DNA from: Myxococcales bacterium | GTDB taxonomy: Bacteria; Myxococcota_A; Polyangia; Polyangiales; JAFGIB01 | Assembly: GCA_029880325.1 (NCBI GenBank) | Contig: JAOUOP010000035.1 | Coordinates: 18,314-82,313, forward strand | Length of the DNA stretch: 64,000 bases | Reading direction: 5' to 3' | Shown here: positions 7,658 to 16,741 of the stretch, piece after piece | How positions within the stretch are numbered: the first letter of the stretch is position 1 | Layout: each line of letters starts with the position of its first letter | Notes under the pieces: generated by a model | Seen by the model: the letters and a program-made list of their open reading frames with translations, nothing else | Database searches by the model: none | Told to the model about the DNA's origin: nothing | Program-made: the position numbers and the translations under genes

Positions 7658-8809
7658 TCAACCCGCAAGCGCCCGCTCCAGGTCGCCGCGCAGGTCTGCG
7701 AGCGCTTCGAGCCCCACCGACAGCCGGATCAGCCCATCGGAAATGCCCAAGGCCTCCCGCTGCGCCGCCGGCACCGCGGCGTGGGTCATGGTGGCCGGAT
7801 GCCCCACCAACGATTCGACCCCGCCGAGGCTCTCGGCGCAGGTGAAAATCCGGAGCCCCGCCATCACCTGGCGCGCCCCCTCGAGGCCACCCTCGACCAC
7901 GCAGGAAACCATGCCGCCAGCCCCCGCCATTTGAGTGCCCGCAAGCGCATGCTGGGGATGGGAGCTGAGGCCCGGGTAGTGCACGCGCTCGATGCGCGGA
8001 TGGCCCTCGAGCCACTGGGCCAGGGCGCCCGCCAGCTCCACGTGTCGGCGCATGCGAAGGGGCAGCGTCTTGATGCCCCGCAGTACCAAGAAGCAGTCGA
8101 AGGGCGATGGCACGGCGCCGGCCGCGTTTTGCACAAAACGCAGGCGCTCGGCCAGCCCGTCGTCGCGGCAGACCAGTGCTCCGCCGACCACGTCAGAGTG
8201 ACCGTTGAGGTACTTGGTGGTGGAGTGGACCACCAGCGCCGCCCCCTGCGCCAGCGGTCGCTGTAGCACCGGGGTGGCGAAGGTATTGTCCACCACCATC
8301 GGGATGCCGCGGTCGCCGGCGAGCTTTCCGATGGCCGAGAGGTCGACCAGTTTCAGCAGCGGATTGGTCGGGGTCTCCACGAAGATCATGCGCGTGTTTT
8401 GCTTGAGCGCTGCGGCCACCGCGCCCGCCGCGGTCATGTCGACCCAGCTCACCTCGATGCCCAGGGGCACGAAGATGCGCTCGAAGATACGGTAGGTGCC
8501 CCCATAGACGTCGTCGCAGGCCACCACATGCTCGCCGGGCTTGAGCAGCTGCAGGGCGGCGGTGATGGCGGCGCAGCCCGAGGCGAAGGCGATGCCATGG
8601 GCGCCGCCTTCGAGCTGGGCCACACAGCGCTCGAGCTGCTGGCGCGTGGGATTGTTGGTGCGCGCGTACTCGAAACCCCGGTGCTGCCCCGGGCCGTCCT
8701 GGGCGAAGGTGCTGCTGAGGTGGATCGGTGGCATCACCGCGCCGGTCTCCGGGTCGGGGGGCTGGGCTGCGTGGATGGCCAGGGTGTCGAGGTCAGAGAG
8801 GTCGCGCAT
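7658..8809 (-). CDS. metB: Cystathionine gamma-synthase / gamma-lyase family PLP enzyme
   Basis: A 383-residue protein from ATG 8809 (MRDLSDLDTLAIHAAQPPD). It has the Cys/Met-metabolism PLP family pattern: YARTNNPTRQQLE near the start, an active-site Tyr in DDVYGGTYRIFE, the family aspartate in MVVDNTFATP, and the Schiff-base Lys in VVHSTTKYLNGHSDV. These enzymes join or split cysteine and homoserine moieties in transsulfuration. Synthase and lyase members cannot be separated by eye, so metB is tentative. It diverges from mgtE by only 49 bases, leaving no room for a SAM riboswitch. The frame is open upstream to 8905, but that stretch lacks family similarity and would overlap mgtE. Confidence 0.88.
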   Translation of the reverse strand: MRDLSDLDTLAIHAAQPPDPETGAVMPPIHLSSTFAQDGPGQHRGFEYARTNNPTRQQLERCVAQLEGGAHGIAFASGCAAITAALQLLKPGEHVVACDDVYGGTYRIFERIFVPLGIEVSWVDMTAAGAVAAALKQNTRMIFVETPTNPLLKLVDLSAIGKLAGDRGIPMVVDNTFATPVLQRPLAQGAALVVHSTTKYLNGHSDVVGGALVCRDDGLAERLRFVQNAAGAVPSPFDCFLVLRGIKTLPLRMRRHVELAGALAQWLEGHPRIERVHYPGLSSHPQHALAGTQMAGAGGMVSCVVEGGLEGARQVMAGLRIFTCAESLGGVESLVGHPATMTHAAVPAAQREALGISDGLIRLSVGLEALADLRGDLERALAG

Positions 8810-8858
8810 GGCCCGAGAGTAACGCTTCCCATTCATTCGCGATCGCCGTTGATGCACA

Positions 8859-10244
8859 ATGCCGGCCATGCGCGGCTCGCAGTTGCTCGGCCCTGACGTT
8901 CTCAAAGCCCTCGAGTCCGACCCCTCGGCGCTCGACCCCGAGGTGCTGGAGGAGCTGCATGCCGAGGACCTGGCCGAGTTCGTGGCGGAACTGCCCGAGG
9001 CGGAGGAGGGACGCGTGCTCGACGCGCTGCCTTTGGAGCTGGCCGCCGACGTGGTGGCGCGCCTGCCCCTGGAGCGCGCCGTGGAGCTGGTCGAGCGCCG
9101 CGGGCACGAGCGGACCGCACCGCTGCTGCTGGAGATGGCGGCCGACGACCGCGCCGACCTGATCGGGGAGCTGCCCGAGCCCCTGCGCGAGCAGGTGCTT
9201 TCGGCGATCGAAGCGCACGAGCCCGAGGTGGCCGAGGATGTGCGCGCGCTGGCCGCCTACGAGGACGACTCCGCCGGCGGTCTGATGACCACGGAGTTTC
9301 TGCAGATCGGACCCGAGCTGACCGCCGCCGAGGCCATCGACGCCGTGCGCAGGCTGGCGCGGGAGCAGGACATCGAGTCGATCTATCAGATCTACGTGGT
9401 GGCCTACGAAAGGCTGGTCGGCGTGGTCTCCCTGCGCGATCTGATCCTGGGCGCGCCCGCGCAACGCGTCAGCGAGTTGATGAGCGAGAACGTGGCGCGC
9501 GTGGCGCCCGAGGACGACCAGGAGTTGGTGGCCCAAACCATGGCCCGCTACGACCTGTCGGTGATCCCCGTGGCCGACGCCCAGGGGCGGCTTCTGGGCA
9601 TCGTGACCATCGACGACGTCGTCGACGTGCTCGAAGAAGAGGCCACCGAGGACGTGCAAAAGATGGCCGCCATGGTGCCGATCGAGGAGAGCTACTTCCA
9701 GACCGGCTTCCTGCAGTTCATGCGCAGCCGCCTCACCTGGTTGGTGGTGCTCTTCGTGGGTGAGCTTTTGACCGCCAGCGTCATGCACCGCTACGAAGCG
9801 GACGTGGCGGCGGTGATGGATCTGGTCATCTTCGTGCCGCTGATCATCTCCAGCGGCGGCAACTCGGGCTCCCAGTCGTCGTCCCTGATCATCCGCGCCC
9901 TGGCCCTCGGTGAAATGGCGCCGCGCGACTGGCCGCGGGTGCTCTATCGGGAGCTGGGCATGGGACTGGCCCTGGGCAGCATGCTGGCGCTGGTGGGTTT
10001 TGCCCGCGCCTTCATGGGCGTGGCCGGCGCCGACCCGCTGGCCATGGGGCTGACGGTGGCCTGCTCCGTGGTGGCCGTCGTCACCCTCGGCACGCTGGTG
10101 GGCTCGCTGATGCCCCTGATGATCCAGCGCCTGGGGCTCGACCCGGCTGTTTCGTCGACGCCCTTCGTGGCGTCGCTGGTCGACGTGCTGGGGCTCTTCG
10201 TTTATTTCACGGTGGCGCGCTTCATCTTCGCGCTGGCCCTGTGA
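8859..10244 (+). CDS. mgtE: Magnesium transporter MgtE
   Basis: A 461-residue inner-membrane Mg2+ channel with the full MgtE plan. The N-terminal acidic helical domain is about residues 10-130. A CBS pair follows, starting at AAYEDDSAGGLMTTEF (about 130-255). A five-helix membrane domain begins near RSRLTWLVVLF and carries the pore signature SGGNSGSQSSS. In this family the acidic N domain and CBS pair sense cytosolic Mg2+ and close the channel. The start is ATG 8859 or ATG 8868 three codons on. It is transcribed away from the transsulfuration gene. Confidence 0.93.
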   Translation: MPAMRGSQLLGPDVLKALESDPSALDPEVLEELHAEDLAEFVAELPEAEEGRVLDALPLELAADVVARLPLERAVELVERRGHERTAPLLLEMAADDRADLIGELPEPLREQVLSAIEAHEPEVAEDVRALAAYEDDSAGGLMTTEFLQIGPELTAAEAIDAVRRLAREQDIESIYQIYVVAYERLVGVVSLRDLILGAPAQRVSELMSENVARVAPEDDQELVAQTMARYDLSVIPVADAQGRLLGIVTIDDVVDVLEEEATEDVQKMAAMVPIEESYFQTGFLQFMRSRLTWLVVLFVGELLTASVMHRYEADVAAVMDLVIFVPLIISSGGNSGSQSSSLIIRALALGEMAPRDWPRVLYRELGMGLALGSMLALVGFARAFMGVAGADPLAMGLTVACSVVAVVTLGTLVGSLMPLMIQRLGLDPAVSSTPFVASLVDVLGLFVYFTVARFIFALAL

Positions 10245-10250
10245 GTCGCT

Positions 10251-10766
10251 CTACAAGCCGCGCTGCATCCACATCACGTCCCAATAGCGGCCGAGCTTGT
10301 AGCCCACCTCGCGCATCACACCCACCTGCTCGAAACCGACGCGGCGGTGCAGCGCCACCGAGGCTTCGTTGGGCACGGTGATCGCGACCACCGCCACATG
10401 CACGCCCGCGCCTTCGAGCTCGCCGAAAAGGCGCTCGTAGAGGCGGCTTCCCAGGCCCTGACCGCAGGCCTCGGGGGCGAGGTAAATGCTGGTCTCCACC
10501 GTCTGCCCATAGGCCGCCTTGGGGCGAAAGGGGCCGGAGCAGGCGTAGCCCAGGACGCGGCCCTTGGACTCTGCAACCCAGAGTTGATAAGGCCCGTGCC
10601 TGGAGTAGCCCTCGAGCCAGGGCCGCCGTTGCTCGGGCTCGAAGGGCTGGAGATCAAAGGTAGCCGGCGAGCATTCGATGTAGTGGTTGTAGATCGCCGT
10701 CAGCGCCGCCAGGTCATCGGCGCCGGCCCTACGGAGTTCGGGGGAGAAGCGGGAGGGCTTGTCCAT
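10251..10766 (-). CDS. GNAT-family N-acetyltransferase (phosphinothricin-acetyltransferase-like)
   Basis: A 171-residue protein from ATG 10766 (MDKPSRFSPELRRAGADD). It has the acetyl-CoA-binding loop in EACGQGLGSRLYERLF, matching the Q/RxxGxG/A motif. The C-terminal VALHRRVGFEQVGVMREVGYK is typical of the phosphinothricin/methionine-sulfoximine acetyltransferase branch, as is LTAIYNHYIECSPATFD. The real substrate is unknown; these proteins often acetylate amino-acid analogues. It starts four bases after the otsB stop, so the two are probably cotranscribed. An in-frame extension to 11330 is antisense-like sequence inside otsB. Confidence 0.85.
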   Translation of the reverse strand: MDKPSRFSPELRRAGADDLAALTAIYNHYIECSPATFDLQPFEPEQRRPWLEGYSRHGPYQLWVAESKGRVLGYACSGPFRPKAAYGQTVETSIYLAPEACGQGLGSRLYERLFGELEGAGVHVAVVAITVPNEASVALHRRVGFEQVGVMREVGYKLGRYWDVMWMQRGL

Positions 10767-10770
10767 GGGC

Positions 10771-11568
10771 TCAAGATAGCCCGAAACGCTCGGCCAGCCC
10801 GCCGACCAGCGCCGCCAGCTGCCCCTGGTCGACGAGCGACGCCGTGCAGCCCGCTGGCGCCCGCGGCCGCTCGGGCGAACGCACGAAAAGGCCGAGGCCG
10901 CCGAGCCGCACGGCGCGCGCGATGGCCGGGCGGTCGGTGAGGTCGTCGCCCGCGAAGACCACGGAGCGGGCGCCGCTCGCCTTGTACAGGGCCTCGAGCG
11001 CATCGCCCTTGTTGGCCGGCTCCAGCTCGGCTTCGAGCACCGCCCTTCCCGGCCGCGGGTGCAGCCCCAGGCGGCGGGCCTGGGCCGCGGCCTGTCGCAA
11101 GAGTGCCGCGGCTTGCGCCGGCTTTCGCGTTTGCAGCGTTCGCACGTGCAGGGCTCGACTCGAGGCCTTGTGCTCCAGCTTTGCGCCGACCGGCAACGCC
11201 GTGCGCAGGGCCCAGTCCTCGAAGCCCCGAAGCCTGTCGCGCGCCTCTTGAGCGAGCGCAGGCACCCGCGCGCGCTGGCCGGGCCTGAGCAGCAGGCGCC
11301 CATGCTCGAGCGCCCGGTAGGCTCCGGCAACCCGCACCATGCGGGCGAGCGCGTGGGCGTCGCGACCCGTCAGCAGCGCCACCCGCAGCTCGGGGCGACG
11401 AGCCAGCTTGCGCAAGGCGCGGGCAGTCGGCTCGGGCACGCGGGCCGAGGCCGGATCGTCGACGATGGGCGCCAGCGTGCCGTCGACATCAAAGGTCAAA
11501 AGCAGCGGCGGCGGCAGCGCAGTGATGCGATCGATCAGGGCCTGCAGGCGCCTTGACTCCGAGTCCAT
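10771..11568 (-). CDS. otsB: Trehalose-6-phosphate phosphatase
   Basis: A 265-residue HAD-fold phosphatase that removes phosphate from trehalose 6-phosphate in the OtsA-OtsB pathway. Motif I FDVDGTLAP (Asp27 nucleophile, Asp29) is followed by LLTGRDA (motif II). NKGDAL in the distal domain and AGDDLTD (motif IV) are OtsB-specific signatures. Length fits the family. The partner synthase otsA lies 8 kb away in this window on the same strand, beside cysQ, so the pathway is split. It is upstream of, and likely cotranscribed with, the GNAT gene. Confidence 0.9.
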   Translation of the reverse strand: MDSESRRLQALIDRITALPPPLLLTFDVDGTLAPIVDDPASARVPEPTARALRKLARRPELRVALLTGRDAHALARMVRVAGAYRALEHGRLLLRPGQRARVPALAQEARDRLRGFEDWALRTALPVGAKLEHKASSRALHVRTLQTRKPAQAAALLRQAAAQARRLGLHPRPGRAVLEAELEPANKGDALEALYKASGARSVVFAGDDLTDRPAIARAVRLGGLGLFVRSPERPRAPAGCTASLVDQGQLAALVGGLAERFGLS

Positions 11569-11599
11569 GGTCTTTGGAAGTGAGTTCCTGACAAGCGGC

Positions 11600-12643
11600 T
11601 CAGGCCATCGTCTCGAGCTTCTCTTCCATCGACTCCAGCACGCTGCGGTCTTCCCAGATCGGGATCTCGGCCTCGACTAGCTTCTCGCGGGTGCGCGGGG
11701 TGATGGCGCCAACGCGGAACAGGGCCGGCATCATCAGGTGCTTGAAGGCGTGGACCTGATCGCTGGGCGGCTTGACCTTGACGCCCTGCTGGCGCGCTTC
11801 CATCACGCCCTTGACGAGATCGGCCGGGTCGATGTTGACCGCCTGCAGCACCTGTAGAAAGCCGCCATCGAATTGGGGGCCACTGCGAATCTTGGAGCCG
11901 CGCATCAGCTTCAGCGCCTCAAAGGCGAACTCGGCCACGTCTTCGCGGTCGTCCTCGTGCATCTGCTCGATGGTCTTGCCCACGTAGAAGCCGCCGAAGG
12001 CCACGTGCCGGGCCTCGTCGCGCATGACGTAGTGCAGGATCTCCTTGAGCAACTCACAGCCGGTGACGTTGCGCATGTTGTGAAACGAGCCCAATGCCAG
12101 ACCCTCGACCACCATGTTCATGCCGATGGCGATCTTGACCCAGTGGTCGGCCGTGAGCGTGATGTCGATGAGCTTTTTGAGCCACTCGCCCATGGGGTAG
12201 ATCATGGCCAACTTCTTGATGTAGCGGTCGTAGACCTCCACGTGGCGCGCCTCGTCCATGGTCTGGGTCGCGGCGTAGAGCTTGCCTTCGTAGTCGGGCA
12301 CCGCATGGGTCAAGGCCGCGGCGGTCATCAGCGCGCCCTGTTCACCGTGCAGGAATTGCGACAGCTGGTAGGCGGCGATGTGGGCGCGCAGGGCTTCCTG
12401 CTGGGACTTGGGCAGGCTCTGCACGAAGGGCACCGCCGACAGACCGAAGCGATCCTCGTCGATCAAAGGTCGCGAAGGATCGATCTCGTAGTCCCAGTTC
12501 ATGTCGCTCTCGGCATTCCACTGGAACTTCTTGGCCTTCGAATAGAGCTTGGAGAGTTCTTCCTGGTCGATGTCGTAGCTGAACTGCCAACACACCTCCA
12601 TCGGGGCCTTCAGGACATCGGTGGTATCCCAACTCGTGGTCAT
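11600..12643 (-). CDS. Ferritin-like diiron oxidase family protein
   Basis: A 347-residue cytosolic protein from ATG 12643 (MTTSWDTTDVL) with a strong ribosome site (GGAGGAG) just upstream. Four-helix diiron ligands can be picked out: Glu in FLHGEQGAL, ExxH in MDEARHVEVY, Glu in MNMVVEGLALG, and ExxH in RDEARHVAFGG. This E, ExxH, E, ExxH pattern is that of R2-like carboxylate-bridged oxidases and desaturases. The substrate is unknown; acyl chains or aromatic amines are possible for relatives. It overlaps the preceding TetR gene by four bases (ATGA), so the regulator probably controls it and itself in one operon. Confidence 0.8.
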   Translation of the reverse strand: MTTSWDTTDVLKAPMEVCWQFSYDIDQEELSKLYSKAKKFQWNAESDMNWDYEIDPSRPLIDEDRFGLSAVPFVQSLPKSQQEALRAHIAAYQLSQFLHGEQGALMTAAALTHAVPDYEGKLYAATQTMDEARHVEVYDRYIKKLAMIYPMGEWLKKLIDITLTADHWVKIAIGMNMVVEGLALGSFHNMRNVTGCELLKEILHYVMRDEARHVAFGGFYVGKTIEQMHEDDREDVAEFAFEALKLMRGSKIRSGPQFDGGFLQVLQAVNIDPADLVKGVMEARQQGVKVKPPSDQVHAFKHLMMPALFRVGAITPRTREKLVEAEIPIWEDRSVLESMEEKLETMA

Positions 12644-13302
12644 TGCTTCTCCTCCAACGCTTCCTGCAACACGTAACGACAAATCATCTCGGTCAGCTCC
12701 GACATCACGCGCTCCGGATCGGGCTCGCTGGCGCCGCGCAAAAACAGCTGCATGGCGGCCATGTCGATGCTGTGGTGGATCAAAAAGGCGGCGGCGGCCG
12801 GGTCGAGTCCGGGGCGGACCAACCCGCGCTGCTGGGCAAAGCTGATCAGATCGCTTAGACGCTGGATGCCCAGCTGCTCGACGCGGCGATAGCGGCGACC
12901 AACCTCGGGATCGCGGGCGGCCAGGTCCAGGATCACCAGATAGAGCGAGGGCCGACTGCGCAGGCGCCGGTAGGCGCGCTTGAGCCAGCTGTCGATGGCG
13001 CAGCGCGGGTCGTCGCCCAGGAAGGCCTCGAAGTCGAGCTCGCCGCGGCGCTGGGCGGCGACGCGGTCGCCGATGCCGTCGATCAGCTCGAGCAGCAACA
13101 CGCGCTTTTCCGGAAAGTGGTGATAGAGGGTGCCGACCGCGACACCGGCCCGACGCGCCACGTCGCTGATCGAGGTGCCGTCGTAGCCGCGGCTGCGGAA
13201 TAGCTCCTCGGCGGCGGCCAGGACCTTCTCGCGCGTGGCACGGCCGCGGGCCTGGCCGCGACGGCCGACGGGCAGGACTGCGCTGGTCGCGGCGTCGCTC
13301 AC
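12640..13302 (-). CDS. TetR-family transcriptional regulator
   Basis: A 220-residue protein starting at GTG 13302. The N-terminal helix-turn-helix spans about residues 22-68 (REKVLAAAEELFRSRGY, TSISDVARRAGVAVGTLYHHFPEK), a textbook TetR DNA-binding domain. The C-terminal ligand domain is unclassified. Its stop overlaps the start of the diiron oxidase gene, implying coregulation. A promoter with a near-consensus -10 ends about six bases from the GTG, so its message may be leaderless. Confidence 0.9.
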   Translation of the reverse strand: MSDAATSAVLPVGRRGQARGRATREKVLAAAEELFRSRGYDGTSISDVARRAGVAVGTLYHHFPEKRVLLLELIDGIGDRVAAQRRGELDFEAFLGDDPRCAIDSWLKRAYRRLRSRPSLYLVILDLAARDPEVGRRYRRVEQLGIQRLSDLISFAQQRGLVRPGLDPAAAAFLIHHSIDMAAMQLFLRGASEPDPERVMSELTEMICRYVLQEALEEKQ

Positions 13303-13308
13303 GGCCCC

Positions 13309-13336
13309 ATGATAGCTGAACTCAAAACCGAATCAA
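13309..13336 (-). promoter_or_regulatory. Candidate promoter of the TetR/diiron-oxidase operon
   Basis: Reading the minus strand: -35 TTGATT (13331-13336), a 16-bp spacer, and -10 TATCAT (13309-13314). The GTG start of the regulator follows six bases later. The surrounding stretch to about 13385 is unusually AT-rich for this genome. It holds imperfect inverted half-sites (AACCGAA at 13326-13332 and TTTGGTTT near 13362-13369) that could be operator arms. Both calls are by eye. Confidence 0.35.
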
Positions 13337-13419
13337 GCCTCGAATTAGAGAACAAAAAGCGTTTGGTTTCAGTACCTTATATGAACATCCGAAAACCGAG
13401 GGAAATTGCGGCCACCAGT

Positions 13420-14601
13420 TCAGCCTACCTCCTCCCCGTCATCGTCCCGGGTATCCAGCAGCGAAGCCCGGCCGATGCCGTGGGCCCCGAAACGGGCCTG
13501 CAGCTCCTGGGTGACCCGCTGCACGCGCCCGCGCCGCTCCTGCCCCGGGTCGGCGAAGAGCGACTGCTGCAGCGGCCCCGAGCCCAGCTCGGCGGCGGCG
13601 ACACCGACCAGGCGGATGCCCTTCGGATGCGGCAGCAACTGGGCTGAAAGCTCGCGCGCCACCCCGTAGAGGCTGTCGGTATCGAAGCAGGGCGCGTTCA
13701 GGCGCCGCTGGCGCGTGATCAACTGGAAGTCAGCATATTTGATCTTGATGCGCACCACCTGCGCCCACAGGCCGGCGTCGGTGAGCCGCCCGGCCACCGC
13801 CGCACAGTGACGCAGTAGCTCGTGTTCGACCTCGGCGCCGCTGCGAATATCCCGCTCCAGGGTGCGCTCCTCGCCGATGGACTTGGCCGCGCGCCCGGCC
13901 ACCACCGGACGTGGGTCGATGCCGCGCGCCAACTGCCCGACTTCGATGCCCCAACTGCCGAGCAAGTCCTGAAGCGCGCGCGTGTCGGCCGCGGCCAGGT
14001 CTCCGATGCGACGGTAGCCCGCCTCCCGCAGGCGCGCGGCGGCCACCTTGCCCACGCCCCACATGCGCTCGATGGGCAGCGGCGCCAAAAAGCCCGCCAC
14101 ATCGTCGCCGACCACGTAAAGCCCGTCGGGCTTGTTCATGTCGCTGGCGATCTTGGCGACAAACTTGCACGGCGCCACGCCCGCCGACGCCGTCAAGTGC
14201 AGCTCGCTGGCGATGGCCTGACGAATCGCCTGCGCAATGCGCTCGCCGTCGCCGAAAAGCGCGTGACTTCCGCTCACATCGAGGAAAGCCTCATCCAGCG
14301 ACAGTCCTTCGACCAGCGGGGTAAAACGCCGAAAAATGGCGAAGACGTGGCGACTGACCTCACTGTAGTGGCCGTGGCGCGGGGCGATCACGATGAGCTG
14401 TGGACACAGCTGTCGGGCCTGGGCGGTGGGCATCGCCGAGCGAATACCGAAACGCCGCGCTTCATAGGATGCCGCCGCCACCACTCCCCGACGCGAGGCG
14501 CCACCGACCGCCAACGGCCGGCCGCGCAACGAGGGATCGTCGCGCTGCTCCACCGAGGCGAAGAAGGCATCCATGTCCACATGCACGATGGTGCGCGCCA
14601 C
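13420..14601 (-). CDS. dinB: DNA polymerase IV (Y-family translesion polymerase)
   Basis: A 393-residue protein from GTG 14601 (ARTIVHVDMDAFFASVEQRD). Catalytic acids are Asp9 in HVDMDAFF and Asp103-Glu104 in LSLDEAFLD. The palm motif YEARRFGIRSAMP, the HhH thumb (WGVGKVAAARL, about 181-191) and the little-finger domain (RTLERDI onwards) are all present. Near the C-terminus QQSLF (345-349) fits the beta-clamp-binding motif. Pol IV copies damaged templates with low fidelity. The frame is open upstream to 14709, but the motif-bearing start is GTG 14601. No LexA box was identified upstream. It lies 43 bases after the CotH gene. Confidence 0.92.
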   Translation of the reverse strand: MARTIVHVDMDAFFASVEQRDDPSLRGRPLAVGGASRRGVVAAASYEARRFGIRSAMPTAQARQLCPQLIVIAPRHGHYSEVSRHVFAIFRRFTPLVEGLSLDEAFLDVSGSHALFGDGERIAQAIRQAIASELHLTASAGVAPCKFVAKIASDMNKPDGLYVVGDDVAGFLAPLPIERMWGVGKVAAARLREAGYRRIGDLAAADTRALQDLLGSWGIEVGQLARGIDPRPVVAGRAAKSIGEERTLERDIRSGAEVEHELLRHCAAVAGRLTDAGLWAQVVRIKIKYADFQLITRQRRLNAPCFDTDSLYGVARELSAQLLPHPKGIRLVGVAAAELGSGPLQQSLFADPGQERRGRVQRVTQELQARFGAHGIGRASLLDTRDDDGEEVG

Positions 14602-14644
14602 GGCCCCATCATGCCGCGGCCGGGGCCGCCCGGCGAGTGCGGCA

Positions 14645-16498
14645 TCAACCGCCGACGAGAAATCCGGGGTCGTAGACCGTGGCCGAAAGGCTTCCGACCA
14701 CCGGTGCACCGTCGGTCGTCGCCGCCTGGTCCAGCGTGAGCGTGCCCTCGCCCAGAAGGCCCAACAGCGTGCCCTCTTGATCCCCCTGTTGTTGCACGAT
14801 CAGGCCGCGGGTGATGTTGAAGTCCAGGGCGAACATGCCCGGGCCCAGGTTGGCGGGCGCGATCTGGACCACCAAAAGTAGACTGCTGCCGTCGAGCTGC
14901 TGCATCACGAGCAGGATCACGGCCTCGAAGTCCGGGGAGTCGGCGTTTTGGTCGATGCCCGCAAGCGCGGTCATCAGGCCCAGGGGATTGGGGGCGTAGG
15001 GGAAGTCGACGCCGGTGGGCGTGAACGTGGCGCTAAAATCCGTGGGGTTGACCGCCGGATTGTCGAGACTGTTCCAGACGGTGTCGAAGGTCGCTTCAAC
15101 CCGCCCTCGCGCCTGAAAGCACATGCTATCTCGCAGAGTGGCGGCCTCTGGAGGCAGGCCTGCGCTCAATTGCGTTCGCACCTGCTGTTCCCTGGCGACG
15201 ATGAAGGCCTCCAGGTTGGCCACGCCGTCTGCAAAGCCCGCGCGCTGAGCCGGTGGAATGTGGGGCTCTATCAGCGCTCGCATGCGCGCTATCTCGTCCA
15301 ATCGATCGGCAGCGCGAAACTCGTCGAGCAAGCTCTCCATGCGCTCGAGGTAGCGCGCGCGACCGGCGGCATCCGAGTACAGCACGTTGGCGACCATGCC
15401 CTGGGTGACAGCTGCGGGCAGGGCCTCGCCTGTGCGATCCTCGCCATTGTCGAAAAGTTGATCGGCGCCCCAGGGCATGAAGACAAAGCGACCGTCCGTG
15501 GGGTCCGCATAGACGTAGAAGTTATTGGTATTGGCGCTGTAGCCGTCGCCGTGGCCCACCAGCGACTCCACCGCCCAGAAGCTGATAAAGCGCTCCACGT
15601 CCACCACGGCCTCGAGCGCCGCGACCGCGTCGCCCGGCGCCACGGCCGCGTCGATCACGGCCTGCAGGTCGGCTCGGCTCGGGTCGCTGACCTGGTTGGT
15701 CTTCTGCTCGAAGGTTCCCTGCCAGCCGCTACGGAAGTCGCTCAGCGTGCCCTCGTAGAGATTGCCCCCGTCATCGTCGAAGTGCTGGCGTAAGAACGGC
15801 TTCTTGACCGACTCGACGTGGGTGTAGACGCCCAGGTCCACATTGTTGACCAAGACGCGGGCGAAGTTGCAGCGCGGGGCGGGCACGCCGGCGTCTCGGA
15901 AGAACGCGTAGCCCAGGCATTGGTTCAGGTGGCTTTCGTCCTGCTTATTGTTGTTCAGCGTCATGCGCCGCATGCCCTCGAGGGTTTGCCCGGGCACATA
16001 CTCGCCGAAGTCGATCTTCAGGGACGGCTTGTCGTAGCTGAGCGAACCGAAGAAGCCCTTCTTACGAACTCCCGCATTGGGCACCTCGACACCGTCGACG
16101 CTCACGTCGGCGGGTACAAAGGTGAAGGGACTGCCGAAAGGATCGGCCTGGCAGTCGTCGCCGCCGAAAATATCGAACAGGGAACGCTCCTGGGACCGGA
16201 TCAACTCCCAGTCGCTGTCTGCGAGCGTGATGCGCACCTCGAGCAGGCGGTTGGGGTCGAAGAAGGGAGCCGCGTGGTCGATGTTCGGGTCAACTGGGGC
16301 AGGAGCGATCGTGCTCGCTTCGACAGGGCTGGCGTCCTGCTTGGCGGACGCGTCGACCACGACCTCCTCCGCGCCGGCATCCACCAGCTCGCCAGCCGCG
16401 TCCGGACCCGCCGCCGCACCGTCATCGCCGCAGGCGACGAGCGCGAGCGACCCGACGAGTAAAAACAACGTACACCGATGGCATCGAGGTTTCATCAT
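14645..16498 (-). CDS. CotH-family lipoprotein (spore-coat-kinase-like fold)
   Basis: A 617-residue protein starting MMKPRC at 16498, with a signal peptide ending in lipobox LVAC (Cys23). A low-complexity Asp/Ala/Glu linker follows. The CotH domain shows LLEVRITLADSDWELI, VRKKGFFGSLSYDKPSLKIDF, the nucleotide-loop-like MTLNNNKQDESHLNQ, and GHGDGYSANTNNFYVY followed by GRFVFMPWGADQLF. CotH proteins are atypical kinases that phosphorylate secreted proteins in Bacillus; bacterial lipoprotein relatives are uncharacterised. The usual metal-binding WDxD is WGAD here, so activity is uncertain. A C-terminal ~130-residue domain is unassigned. It is divergent from the ferritin-like lipoprotein gene. 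Confidence 0.82.
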   Translation of the reverse strand: MMKPRCHRCTLFLLVGSLALVACGDDGAAAGPDAAGELVDAGAEEVVVDASAKQDASPVEASTIAPAPVDPNIDHAAPFFDPNRLLEVRITLADSDWELIRSQERSLFDIFGGDDCQADPFGSPFTFVPADVSVDGVEVPNAGVRKKGFFGSLSYDKPSLKIDFGEYVPGQTLEGMRRMTLNNNKQDESHLNQCLGYAFFRDAGVPAPRCNFARVLVNNVDLGVYTHVESVKKPFLRQHFDDDGGNLYEGTLSDFRSGWQGTFEQKTNQVSDPSRADLQAVIDAAVAPGDAVAALEAVVDVERFISFWAVESLVGHGDGYSANTNNFYVYADPTDGRFVFMPWGADQLFDNGEDRTGEALPAAVTQGMVANVLYSDAAGRARYLERMESLLDEFRAADRLDEIARMRALIEPHIPPAQRAGFADGVANLEAFIVAREQQVRTQLSAGLPPEAATLRDSMCFQARGRVEATFDTVWNSLDNPAVNPTDFSATFTPTGVDFPYAPNPLGLMTALAGIDQNADSPDFEAVILLVMQQLDGSSLLLVVQIAPANLGPGMFALDFNITRGLIVQQQGDQEGTLLGLLGEGTLTLDQAATTDGAPVVGSLSATVYDPGFLVGG

Positions 16499-16741
16499 CC
16501 TGAAGCTCGCATCACCTTTGAGTTGTCCCCCCATCAAGAGGCCAAAGAGCGATCGCTCGGCTTTGCGACGCCGCTTTTTCGATGGCGGACCATTTGTGTC
16601 TATTCACACCTCCCAGGCCGACGCGCAAGGGCTGTGGTCGCCGTCTCAACGGCGGGCAGCTCAACGCGGCCTTTCCATGACCGGATCGCGAAGCGATTGG
16701 GCATGGCATCAAGATCCCGTTCTTGCTACTGTCATCGAACC

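Noticed and set aside
12640..12643. Internal start extending the diiron oxidase to 12682
   Set aside because: ATG 12643 has a strong ribosome site and the ATGA overlap; the longer form adds an unconserved N-terminus.
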